From assembly GCA_937914815.1 (NCBI GenBank), contig CALDMI010000130.1, positions 1 through 9,516 of the forward strand: DNA of 9,516 nt. The letters are read 5' to 3'. This DNA is from an uncultured Clostridia bacterium. Lineage in GTDB: Bacteria > Bacillota > Clostridia > Oscillospirales > CAG-272. Below are positions 1 to 6,139 of the stretch, one piece after another; position 1 is the stretch's first letter; every line of letters begins with the position of its first letter. The notes below the pieces were generated by a model. It did no database searches, was not told where the DNA came from, and saw only the letters and a list, made by a program, of their open reading frames with translations. The translations under genes and the position numbers were made by a program.

Positions 1-2081
1 TTCCCGCCGTTGCGGTTATCCTTGCGGTATGGGCGGCTGTCGCCCGCGGTCTTGCCGCGGCTGTTTCTGTCCGTGCGCCCGCTGTCGCCGCGTGCGGAGG
101 TGCCGTTAATTCCGCCCGCCGATCTTCTGTCGGGGGTTGTTTTTCTGTCTGCGGGGGCTTTTCTGTTGCCCGATGTCCTTCTGTCCGCGGAATTTTTTCT
201 GTCCGCGGGGGTCTTTTTTCCTCCCGCGCCTTTCTTCGGTCTATGCCACTCTCCGCCGACCCGCTCGCCGAACGACGGGCGGACAAGGCAGTCCGGAGAG
301 TCGCCTATCAGGTCCTCCCTGCCGGCTATACGCAGCGCCTCCCGCACCATGTTGGCGTTCTCTGGGCGGCGGTACTGAAGCAGGGCGCGCTGGAGCTGTT
401 TTTCGTGATAATCTGTAGTGACATACACCGGCTTTCCGTTCAGCGGGTTTATACCCGTGTAGTACATTACGGTCGAAACCGTGCCCGGCGTCGGGTAAAA
501 GTCCTGCACCTGCTCCGGCGAATAGCCCCATTTTTTGAGGCATACAGCCATCTCGACCGCGTCGCGCATTGTGGTGCCCGGGTGGCTCGACATAAGGTAC
601 GGGACGAGATATTGCGGGAGTCCTGCCTCCGCACACAGCTCAAAGTACTTTTTCTTGAACTGCTCGTAGACCCGCATCGGCGGCTTTCCCATCATTGTGA
701 GGGCGTCGTCCGTGCAGTGCTCCGGCGCGACCTTCAGCTGTCCCGAGACATGGTGAGTCACGAGCTGGCGGAAAAATGTATCGTCCGGGTCGTATATAAG
801 ATAATCAAAGCGTATGCCCGAGCGGATAAAGACTTTCTTTATTCCGGGGAGCGCCTCTATCTCCCGGAGCATATGCGCATATTCGGTGTGATCCACCCGC
901 AAATTCTTACACGGGGTGGGGGCAAGGCACTTTCTGTTCGGGCAGACGCCGCACTCTTTCTGCTTTTCGCAGGAGGGGTAACGGAAGTTTGCCGTCGGTC
1001 CGCCGACATCGTTTATATATCCCTTGAAATCCGGGAGCTTCGTTATAAGGCGCGCCTCTTCTATGACGCTCCTCTCGCTCCGTGAGCGCACCTCCCGCCC
1101 CTGGTGAAAGGTTATGGCGCAGAAGTTACAGCCGCCGAAGCACCCGCGGTTATGGGTTATCGAGAATTTGACCTCCGCGATAGCGGGTATACCGCCCTCC
1201 GCGTCATAGTCCGGGTGATAGTCCCTCGCGTACGGGAGCGAATAAACCCAGTCGAGCTCCTCCCGCTCGAGCGGTGGCATCGGCGGGTTCTGTACGAGCA
1301 TACGGTCGCCGTAGTACTCTATGAGCGCCTTTCCGCGCACCGAGTCGGTGTTCTTGTACTGTATGCCGAACGCGCGGGCATACTTCGCCTTATCGCTTTT
1401 CAGCTCGTCGTAATCGCCGAGCTCTATGTAATCGAAATGCGGCTTTTCCCCCTGCTTTGCAAGGTAGACGCACCCGCGGACGTCGCGTATTTTCTTTATA
1501 GGTACTCCACGGTCAAGTAGCTCGGCTATGCGGAGAATTATATTCTCGCCCATTCCGTAAGTGAGTATATCCGCGCGGGAATCGACAAGTATCGAGCGGC
1601 GGACGCGGTCGTCCCAGTAGTCGTAGTGCGCAAAGCGGCGGAGCGACGCCTCAAGCCCGCCTATAACGATAGGAACATCGCCGTACGCCTCGCGTATTCT
1701 GTTGCAGTAGACGATAACCGCACGGTCGGGGCGGCGCCCCATTACCCCGCCGGGAGAATAGTAATCATATGAGCGTTTTTTCTTTGAAACCGTGTAGTGC
1801 GCCACCATGGAGTCGATGTTTCCGGAGGAGACCATGAAGCCGAGGCGCGGTCTGCCGAAGCGGCGGAAGTCCTCCGTGCTCCGGTAATCCGGCTGTGCAA
1901 GCACGGCGACGCGGAACCCCCGGCTCTCGAGCACGCGGGTGATTATAGCCGTGCCGAAAGACGGGTGATCCACATAGGCGTCACCCGAGACATAGACAAA
2001 ATCGACCTCCGACCAGCCGCGCGCCGCGACATCCGCCGCGGTGACGGGGAGAAAGAGGCTCCTCTCCGCTGTACTTTTCAT
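1..2081 (-). CDS. ygiQ: YgiQ family radical SAM protein (UPF0313), 3' end cut by window
   Basis: The reading frame is open from an ATG at 2079-2081 to the window edge (693 whole codons, no stop). The start is supported by GGAGGT just upstream. The N-terminus (MKSTAERSLFLPVTAADVAA) and the FVYVSGDAYVDHPSFG segment are typical of YgiQ. The radical SAM [4Fe-4S] motif CxxxCxxC is at C314, C318 and C321 (CFGGCNFC), followed by a Cys-rich stretch (CEKQKECGVCPNRKC) and the family segments LKVAPEH and QDFYPTPGT. Members bind a [4Fe-4S] cluster and SAM in the cytoplasm; their substrate is not established. E. coli YgiQ is roughly 740 residues, so little is missing. From about residue 615 the protein becomes a low-complexity, Arg/Lys/Asp/Gly-rich tail containing five hexapeptide repeats (see separate entry). 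The gene lies 27 bp after hisS on the same strand and is probably co-transcribed with it. Confidence 0.95.
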   Translation of the reverse strand, partial: MKSTAERSLFLPVTAADVAARGWSEVDFVYVSGDAYVDHPSFGTAIITRVLESRGFRVAVLAQPDYRSTEDFRRFGRPRLGFMVSSGNIDSMVAHYTVSKKKRSYDYYSPGGVMGRRPDRAVIVYCNRIREAYGDVPIVIGGLEASLRRFAHYDYWDDRVRRSILVDSRADILTYGMGENIILRIAELLDRGVPIKKIRDVRGCVYLAKQGEKPHFDYIELGDYDELKSDKAKYARAFGIQYKNTDSVRGKALIEYYGDRMLVQNPPMPPLEREELDWVYSLPYARDYHPDYDAEGGIPAIAEVKFSITHNRGCFGGCNFCAITFHQGREVRSRSERSVIEEARLITKLPDFKGYINDVGGPTANFRYPSCEKQKECGVCPNRKCLAPTPCKNLRVDHTEYAHMLREIEALPGIKKVFIRSGIRFDYLIYDPDDTFFRQLVTHHVSGQLKVAPEHCTDDALTMMGKPPMRVYEQFKKKYFELCAEAGLPQYLVPYLMSSHPGTTMRDAVEMAVCLKKWGYSPEQVQDFYPTPGTVSTVMYYTGINPLNGKPVYVTTDYHEKQLQRALLQYRRPENANMVREALRIAGREDLIGDSPDCLVRPSFGERVGGEWHRPKKGAGGKKTPADRKNSADRRTSGNRKAPADRKTTPDRRSAGGINGTSARGDSGRTDRNSRGKTAGDSRPYRKDNRNGG
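120..209 (-). repeat. Five tandem 18-bp units inside the ygiQ tail
   Basis: Five consecutive in-frame 18-bp units at 192-209, 174-191, 156-173, 138-155 and 120-137 encode PADRKN, SADRRT, SGNRKA, PADRKT and TPDRRS (residues 625-654 of YgiQ). The plus-strand tetramer CTGT recurs at 127, 145, 163, 181 and 199, exactly 18 bp apart. The copies are imperfect. The unit is a multiple of three, so gain or loss of copies would keep the frame. The encoded tail is probably disordered and strongly basic, a composition often linked to nucleic-acid contact; that last point is inference. Confidence 0.88.
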
Positions 2082-2108
2082 GTTACCTCCGAATGTTTAT
2101 TTCCGTTA

Positions 2109-3350
2109 TCAGAGAGTGAAATCCGAAAGCGATACCTCGCACTGCTCTCCGCTCTCCATATTGCGAAGCTGTGCGCGCCCGCACTCAACCTCGCTGTCCC
2201 CTATTATGAGAGTATACTTTGCGCCCGTCTTGTTGGCATACTTCATCTGCGCTTTAAGGCTCCTGCCGACGAGGTCGCACTCTGCCCACTTGCCCGCAGC
2301 GCGGAGCCTCTCGACTATGCCGAGTGCCTTTATCTGCGCCGCGTCGCCGAGGGCGGCGATATAGAGGTCGGGCGTCGGGACCGCTATCTTGTCGAGCCCC
2401 TCCTCCTGCATTGCGAGGATAACGCGGGTGAGCCCCATGCCGAAGCCTATGCCGGGGAGCTCCGGTCCACCGAGGGAGGAGACGAGCCCGTCATATCTGC
2501 CGCCGCCGCATATCGTCGACTGTGCGCCGATGCCGTCATATATGAACTCAAAGACTGTACCCGTGTAGTAATCAAGACCTCTTACAATACCCGGGTCAAC
2601 GGTATATTCAATACCCATTTCGTCAAGTGCGAGCTTGAGTTTTGTAAACTTTGATTTACAGTCGTCGCAGAGGAGGTCAAGAGTCCTCGGAGCTCCTGCG
2701 GCGATTTTTTTGCACTCCGGGTTCTTGCAATCAAGGAGGCGGAGCGGGTTCTTTTCAAGTCTCGATTTACAGAGCTCGCAGAGGTTCTCTCTCCTCTCCG
2801 AGAAGTAATTTACAAGCGCCGAGCGGTACGCCGGGCGGCAGTTCTTACAGCCTATCGAATTTATGTGGAGCCCGACCTTCTTTATTCCGAGACGGCGGAG
2901 AACAGATGCGGCGAGGGCTATCGCCGTGGCGTCCGACGCCGGGTCCTCCGAACCGAACATCTCGGTCCCGAACTGGAAGAACTCACGCGATCTGCCCGCC
3001 TGCGGCTTCTCATGCCGGAAGCAGGAGATGATGTAGTAGTACTTTAACGGCATGGGGTCAGAGCACTTTCCGCCCTCGATAAGCGCGCGGACAACCGACG
3101 CTGTGCCCTCCGGGCGCAGGGATATTGACTTCCCCTCATCCCTGTCGGAGAAGGTGTACATCTCCTTCTGAACGACATCGGTAGTATCGCCGACGCCGCG
3201 GACAAAAAGCTCGGTGTTCTCTATCGTCGGCGTCCGTATCTCGCCGAAGCCGTACTTCTGCGCCTCCTCGCGCATAACCCCCTCAATGTACCTGAATAGC
3301 GGTGTCTTGTCCGGGAAAATATCCATCGTTCCCTTTATTCTCTGTATCAT
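2109..3350 (-). CDS. hisS: Histidyl-tRNA synthetase
   Basis: A 413-residue class II aminoacyl-tRNA synthetase that charges tRNA-His in the cytoplasm. The start at 3350 (MIQRIKGTMD) is chosen over an upstream in-frame start at 3416 because AAGGAGAT lies 7 bases before it and family proteins begin here. Visible motifs: motif 2 FRHEKPQAGRSREFFQFG (111-128), the histidine-binding signature RGLDYYTGTVFEF (257-269), motif 3 GGGRYDGLV with GIGFGMGLTR (282-309), and an anticodon-binding domain from about residue 327 to the end. Residues 168-231 hold eight cysteines in pairs (C168/C171, C191/C194, C208/C213, C228/C231), the Cys-rich insertion seen in many clostridial HisRS, likely metal binding. It begins one base after the mrnC stop codon (TGA-C-ATG), and its ribosome binding site lies inside mrnC, so translation is probably coupled. 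In many Firmicutes aspS follows hisS; here ygiQ does. Confidence 0.98.
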   Translation of the reverse strand: MIQRIKGTMDIFPDKTPLFRYIEGVMREEAQKYGFGEIRTPTIENTELFVRGVGDTTDVVQKEMYTFSDRDEGKSISLRPEGTASVVRALIEGGKCSDPMPLKYYYIISCFRHEKPQAGRSREFFQFGTEMFGSEDPASDATAIALAASVLRRLGIKKVGLHINSIGCKNCRPAYRSALVNYFSERRENLCELCKSRLEKNPLRLLDCKNPECKKIAAGAPRTLDLLCDDCKSKFTKLKLALDEMGIEYTVDPGIVRGLDYYTGTVFEFIYDGIGAQSTICGGGRYDGLVSSLGGPELPGIGFGMGLTRVILAMQEEGLDKIAVPTPDLYIAALGDAAQIKALGIVERLRAAGKWAECDLVGRSLKAQMKYANKTGAKYTLIIGDSEVECGRAQLRNMESGEQCEVSLSDFTL

Positions 3351-3351
3351 G

Positions 3352-3870
3352 TCATATCTCCTTGTCTTTTTTATCTTCTGTGGCGGCACAGGATATGCGG
3401 AGAAGCTCCGTCGCACGCTCCTCGTCGCCCACGAACGTTAACATTCCGATAACCGCCTCAAACCCCGTCGCGGCGCGGTACTGTGCCCCCGAGACATTCT
3501 TCGGTCGGTTTATATGCGGTGTGTTCACCGCCCGGCGGTAGACCGCGCGCTCCTCCTCCGTGAGGTGTCCCATTATCCTCTCCGCCGCCGAAGCCTGTGC
3601 CGGGGCGGTAATGTAGGAGAGCGCGAGCGCGTTTAACTCCTTTGCATGGCTTATCCCGCGGCGGACAAGCATGTCCCGCACGAAGAGCGAATGTCGCGCG
3701 TCCCCGAGATAGGCGAGCGCCGCCGAGGACGGCAGCGGCGCGGCAGACGGTGCGGGGGGCTGTCTGGTCTCGCCGTGCGACAGGGGCGCACCGTGTGCCG
3801 CGCTCTCCCCGCCACAGGCGCAAGCCTGCTGTCCTGTATTTACATTTTTATCGGTCGATTTTTCTTCCAT
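3352..3870 (-). CDS. mrnC: Mini-ribonuclease III, with extended N-terminus
   Basis: A 172-residue protein of the Mini-III family, RNase III-like enzymes without a double-stranded RNA-binding domain that mature 23S rRNA ends in Bacillus. The ATG at 3868-3870 has GGAG 7 bases upstream; an upstream in-frame start at 3972 would run through the promoter region and is rejected. The catalytic segment is LAYLGDA (D57), followed by YITAPAQA (86-93), LTEEERAVYRR (103-113) and the second acidic site in YRAATGFEAVIG (E138). Two points are odd. Residues 1-48 are a low-complexity Ala/Pro/Ser/Gly extension absent from the roughly 140-residue Bacillus protein. Two usually well-kept motifs are altered: GDAvyE reads GDARHS, and RGRNAK reads RAVNTP. 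The two acidic sites remain, so activity is plausible. In Bacillus mrnC follows cysS; here it is first in a unit with hisS and ygiQ. Confidence 0.88.
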   Translation of the reverse strand: MEEKSTDKNVNTGQQACACGGESAAHGAPLSHGETRQPPAPSAAPLPSSAALAYLGDARHSLFVRDMLVRRGISHAKELNALALSYITAPAQASAAERIMGHLTEEERAVYRRAVNTPHINRPKNVSGAQYRAATGFEAVIGMLTFVGDEERATELLRISCAATEDKKDKEI

Positions 3871-3895
3871 AGCCACGCTCCGTAAAACGACTGCC

Positions 3896-3912
3896 GCGGG
3901 GCAATACCCCGC
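3896..3912 (-). promoter_or_regulatory. Short GC hairpin in the mrnC leader
   Basis: A perfect 6-bp stem (GCGGGG / CCCCGC) with a 5-base loop lies 26 bases upstream of the mrnC start codon, between the predicted -10 elements and the ribosome binding site. It would fold near the 5' end of the mrnC mRNA. No T-run follows, so it is not a terminator. It could protect the transcript end or be a processing site; both are guesses. Confidence 0.5.
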
Positions 3913-3914
3913 CG

Positions 3915-3943
3915 ATTTTATCATACAAATCATTTTATCACAA
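3915..3943 (-). promoter_or_regulatory. Second promoter-like element for mrnC
   Basis: On the minus strand, TTGTGA (3943-3938) and TAAAAT (3920-3915) are separated by 17 bases. The -35 box abuts the -10 box of the neighbouring promoter, and both -10 boxes occur in the repeated string TGATAAAAT. A start site near 3908 would fall inside the leader hairpin, so this element is less convincing than the upstream one. Confidence 0.4.
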
Positions 3944-3960
3944 ACAGCCGGCGAAATCAA
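3932..3960 (-). promoter_or_regulatory. Probable sigma-A promoter for mrnC-hisS-ygiQ
   Basis: On the minus strand, TTGATT (3960-3955; 4 of 6 consensus bases) and TAAAAT (3937-3932; 5 of 6) are separated by exactly 17 bases. Transcription would begin near 3925, giving a leader of about 55 bases that contains the GC hairpin and the GGAG ribosome binding site. Confidence 0.6.
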
Positions 3961-3970
3961 GGCGTGCGGC

Positions 3971-4006
3971 ACAAAATATGGCAGATTCCGTCTTAAAATA
4001 TTTTGT
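3971..4006. promoter_or_regulatory. Inverted repeat between divergent promoters (candidate operator)
   Basis: Perfect 9-bp arms ACAAAATAT (3971-3979) and ATATTTTGT (3998-4006) are separated by 18 bases. The right arm overlaps a self-complementary AAAATATTTT (3995-4004). The repeat lies between the -35 boxes of the leftward (3955-3960) and rightward (4027-4032) promoters, a position suited to a shared regulator. AT-rich repeats can arise by chance, and no regulator gene is seen nearby. Confidence 0.4.
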
Positions 4007-4026
4007 AAAATTCCTCACTAAAGGAC

Positions 4027-4055
4027 TTGCATATATTTTTTATGTCTGTTATAAT
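4027..4055 (+). promoter_or_regulatory. Sigma-A type promoter for the yggS cluster
   Basis: TTGCAT (4027-4032) and a perfect TATAAT (4050-4055) are separated by exactly 17 bases. The expected transcription start is near 4062, giving a leader of about 43 bases before the yggS ATG. This promoter lies inside the apparent N-terminal extension of the yggS frame, which argues that the extension is not translated. Confidence 0.75.
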
Positions 4056-4104
4056 TGTCGTGTACAGATTTTTAGCGGGGACATATGCCCCGGAGAGGAG
4101 CCGC

Positions 4105-4803
4105 ATGGAGGATTTTTCATACATAAAACGGAACTTCGACGCCGTGACGGCAGAGCTCCGGGAAATTTCCGCCTCGCGAGGGCGCCCGGCGCCGACCCTC
4201 TGCGCCGTGACAAAGAGCGGGAGCGATGATGAGCTTATTGCCCTTGCCGCCTGCGGCGTCACTGACATAGGGGAAAACCGCCCGCAGGAGCTCGTGCGCC
4301 GGGCGGCGCTGCTACATGCGGCGGGATATTCGCCGAGGCTCCACGAGATAGGAAATCTCCAGAAGAACAAGGTGCGGCAGGTCATCCCCGTCGCCTCCCT
4401 CATTCAGTCGGTCGGGTCCCTCTCCCTCGCCGCCTTTATATCCGACAAGGCGGAAGCCGCGGGAATTACCGTCCCCGTGCTTGCAGAGATAAACTCCGGC
4501 GAGGAGGAAAATAAGGGCGGAATACTCCCCCGCGAGGCGGAAGAGACGGTAGCCGCTATGGCAGGTCTCCCCGGAATACGACTTTGCGGGCTCATGACAA
4601 TGGGTCCCGCCGTAGGCGAGGGCGAGATACGCCCGTATTTCAGGCTGACGCGGGAAATCTTCGATACTCTCGGGTCGCGCGGAGTGTTTGAAACCGACGC
4701 CCCCACGCTGTCAATGGGGATGAGCGACAGCTACCGAACCGCAATCGAGGAGGGCGCGACGCTCGTAAGAATAGGCAGGCGGCTCTTCTCAAAGGAACAA
4801 TAA
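4105..4803 (+). CDS. yggS: YggS family pyridoxal phosphate homeostasis protein
   Basis: A 232-residue protein of the YggS/YlmE/PLPBP family, a cytoplasmic alanine-racemase-like barrel that binds pyridoxal 5'-phosphate and buffers its level without known catalysis. The PLP lysine is K37 in LCAVTKSGS. Other family motifs are GENRPQEL, HEIGNLQKNKVR, IQSVGS, EINSGEEENKGG, LCGLMTMGP and the C-terminal phosphate-binding segment LSMGMSDSYRTAIEEGATLVRIG. The ATG at 4105 follows GGAGAGGAG; the same frame extends upstream to a TTG at 4027, but that stretch contains the promoter. It is the first gene of the plus-strand cluster and sits 42 bp before sepF, the usual Gram-positive partner. Confidence 0.95.
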   Translation: MEDFSYIKRNFDAVTAELREISASRGRPAPTLCAVTKSGSDDELIALAACGVTDIGENRPQELVRRAALLHAAGYSPRLHEIGNLQKNKVRQVIPVASLIQSVGSLSLAAFISDKAEAAGITVPVLAEINSGEEENKGGILPREAEETVAAMAGLPGIRLCGLMTMGPAVGEGEIRPYFRLTREIFDTLGSRGVFETDAPTLSMGMSDSYRTAIEEGATLVRIGRRLFSKEQ

Positions 4804-4845
4804 ACGAAAAAGACGGAACAAAACCGGAAAGGAAGTACATCACAT

Positions 4846-5232
4846 ATGTTTGAAAAGCTCGCAGAAAAGATCAGAGGAAAAAGCACGAACACCGAGGAGA
4901 TAAGCTTCAAGCCCTACAAGGAAGAGGTGCGCACGGTTGACCCAAAGAGCACCGAGGCACCGGTGTCGGCGGCAATCGAGGAGCCGCAGGGCGCAAACCT
5001 CGAAATGAAGATAACCTACCCGAAGTCGTTTGACGAGGTCGGCGTTATAGCCGATTATCTCATTGCCGGGTGCACCGTCGTTCTCAACATCGACACGATG
5101 CCCGACAAGCAGTCTGTCCTCCGTATGCTTGATTTCCTCAACGGAGTCACCTACACAATGGACGGAGGAATAAAGAAAATCTCGAAGAACTCCTATCTCA
5201 TAACCCCGAAGAATGTGGATGTGCAGGACTGA
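4846..5232 (+). CDS. sepF: Cell division protein SepF
   Basis: A 128-residue SepF, the cytoplasmic protein that binds the FtsZ C-terminal tail and polymerises into rings that anchor the Z-ring to the membrane. The N-terminus (MFEKLAEKIRG) is a short amphipathic stretch suited to membrane binding, followed by a charged linker to about residue 52. The core domain includes YPKSFDEVGVIADYLIAG, VVLNIDTM, RMLDFLNGVTYTMDGGIKKI and a closing YLITPKNVDV. Length is slightly below the roughly 150 residues of Bacillus SepF because the linker is short. GGAAAGGAAG upstream serves as ribosome binding site. The position between yggS and yggT is the standard one. Confidence 0.94.
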   Translation: MFEKLAEKIRGKSTNTEEISFKPYKEEVRTVDPKSTEAPVSAAIEEPQGANLEMKITYPKSFDEVGVIADYLIAGCTVVLNIDTMPDKQSVLRMLDFLNGVTYTMDGGIKKISKNSYLITPKNVDVQD

Positions 5233-5264
5233 TTACCCCCCTCCCGGCATCCCGGAAAGAAGAA

Positions 5265-5540
5265 ATGGAAGAAGTACTCTATATACTCGCAAAATCGGTT
5301 GAGATATATCTCGCCGCCGTCATGCTCGCAATGATGGTGCGCGCGATATTCCCTCTCCTTGCCGATACAGAGGGGAATGTCATCTACGGGCTCGCATGTA
5401 TACTAAGTGAGCCGTTTATACTTCCCTTTCGCTATATATTCGCAAAATTCAATATAGGACAGGATTCCCCGCTCGACTTAGCCTTTCTTGTGACATATCT
5501 TTTTCTCATGGCGGCGCGGACACTCCTGCCCGCGATATAA
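5265..5540 (+). CDS. yggT: YggT family small membrane protein
   Basis: A 91-residue protein with two hydrophobic segments, about residues 5-31 and 70-90, joined by a short loop containing SEPFILPFRYIFAKFNIGQDSPLD. This matches the YggT/YlmG family (motif roughly ePil.P.R....g..D.Spl). The family is conserved beside sepF in Gram-positive bacteria and has been linked to membrane or division processes, but its molecular role is unsettled. A weak GGAAAG lies before the ATG. The gene sits 32 bp after sepF and 11 bp before lspA. Confidence 0.9.
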   Translation: MEEVLYILAKSVEIYLAAVMLAMMVRAIFPLLADTEGNVIYGLACILSEPFILPFRYIFAKFNIGQDSPLDLAFLVTYLFLMAARTLLPAI

Positions 5541-5551
5541 AGGAGAGCCGT

Positions 5552-6139
5552 ATGAAGCTTTCCGACAAAATTTTCAAGAAACGGCGGCTGTCCGATTACA
5601 TCATGTATACCGCCGTGATAATCGGCGGTATACTTCTTGACCAGCTCACAAAGGTTCTGGCAGAGGTATTCCTGAAAAGCAACGGGACGTTTCCCATAAT
5701 AAAGAACGCACTGCACCTCACATACGTTGAAAACCGCGGTGCGGCTTTCGGCATGCTCGCCGACAACCGGTGGCTCTTTATGATAGTCTCTGTCGTCGCG
5801 ATACTCGTGTTCGGCGCGTATCTCTACCTCGGACACGCGGAGAGCACGCTCTCTGCCGTGGCGCTCGCCATGATGACCTCCGGCGGTATAGGAAACATGA
5901 TAGACCGCATATTCCGCGGATATGTCATTGATTTTATAGATTTCCGCCTTATAAATTTCGCCGTTTTCAACGGTGCGGACTCGCTCGTCTGCGTCGGCGC
6001 GGGGCTGCTTATTCTCTCGCTCCTGCTCGGGCTGCGGACGGATAGTGAAAATCGCGGAAGCGGAGACGGCGGCAAGGACGGCAACAATAGCGGCGCAGAC
6101 GGCGACGGTACAGCCGACCCCGGAGACGGCGATATATGA
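5552..6139 (+). CDS. lspA: Lipoprotein signal peptidase (signal peptidase II)
   Basis: A 195-residue membrane aspartyl protease that removes signal peptides from diacylglyceryl-modified prolipoproteins. Four hydrophobic segments are visible (about 17-35, 74-94, 98-116 and 143-161). Family motifs: GGILLDQLTK (25-34), YVENRGAAFG (58-67), GGIGNMIDR (111-119), VIDFIDF (125-131) and FNGADSLVCVG (139-149). The catalytic dyad is expected at D127 and D143 by comparison with the Pseudomonas enzyme. The last 33 residues (163-195) form a Gly/Asp/Asn-rich soluble tail with almost no hydrophobic residues, longer than in most LspA proteins. AAGGAGAG precedes the start. The stop codon overlaps the next gene by four bases (ATGA). 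Confidence 0.97.
   Translation: MKLSDKIFKKRRLSDYIMYTAVIIGGILLDQLTKVLAEVFLKSNGTFPIIKNALHLTYVENRGAAFGMLADNRWLFMIVSVVAILVFGAYLYLGHAESTLSAVALAMMTSGGIGNMIDRIFRGYVIDFIDFRLINFAVFNGADSLVCVGAGLLILSLLLGLRTDSENRGSGDGGKDGNNSGADGDGTADPGDGDI

Noticed and set aside
10..378. Plus-strand frame with repeated Leu/Phe-rich segments resembling membrane helices
   Set aside because: The apparent repeats are the antisense image of the 18-bp repeat in the ygiQ tail.
243..1085. Plus-strand open frame of 280 codons
   Set aside because: It lies antisense to the confirmed ygiQ frame with its CxxxCxxC motif; the protein shows no family pattern and no ribosome binding site. GC-rich codon bias keeps the opposite strand open.
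1797..2654. Plus-strand open frame of 285 codons
   Set aside because: Antisense to the end of hisS and the start of ygiQ, spanning their junction; no recognisable domain.
3351..3416. Upstream start for hisS adding 22 residues
   Set aside because: It would overlap mrnC, lacks a good ribosome binding site, and the conserved N-terminus MIQRIKGTMD begins at 3350 behind AAGGAGAT.
4027..4104. TTG start for yggS adding 26 residues
   Set aside because: The stretch contains the -35 and -10 elements of the promoter, while the ATG at 4105 has a good ribosome binding site and fits the family length.
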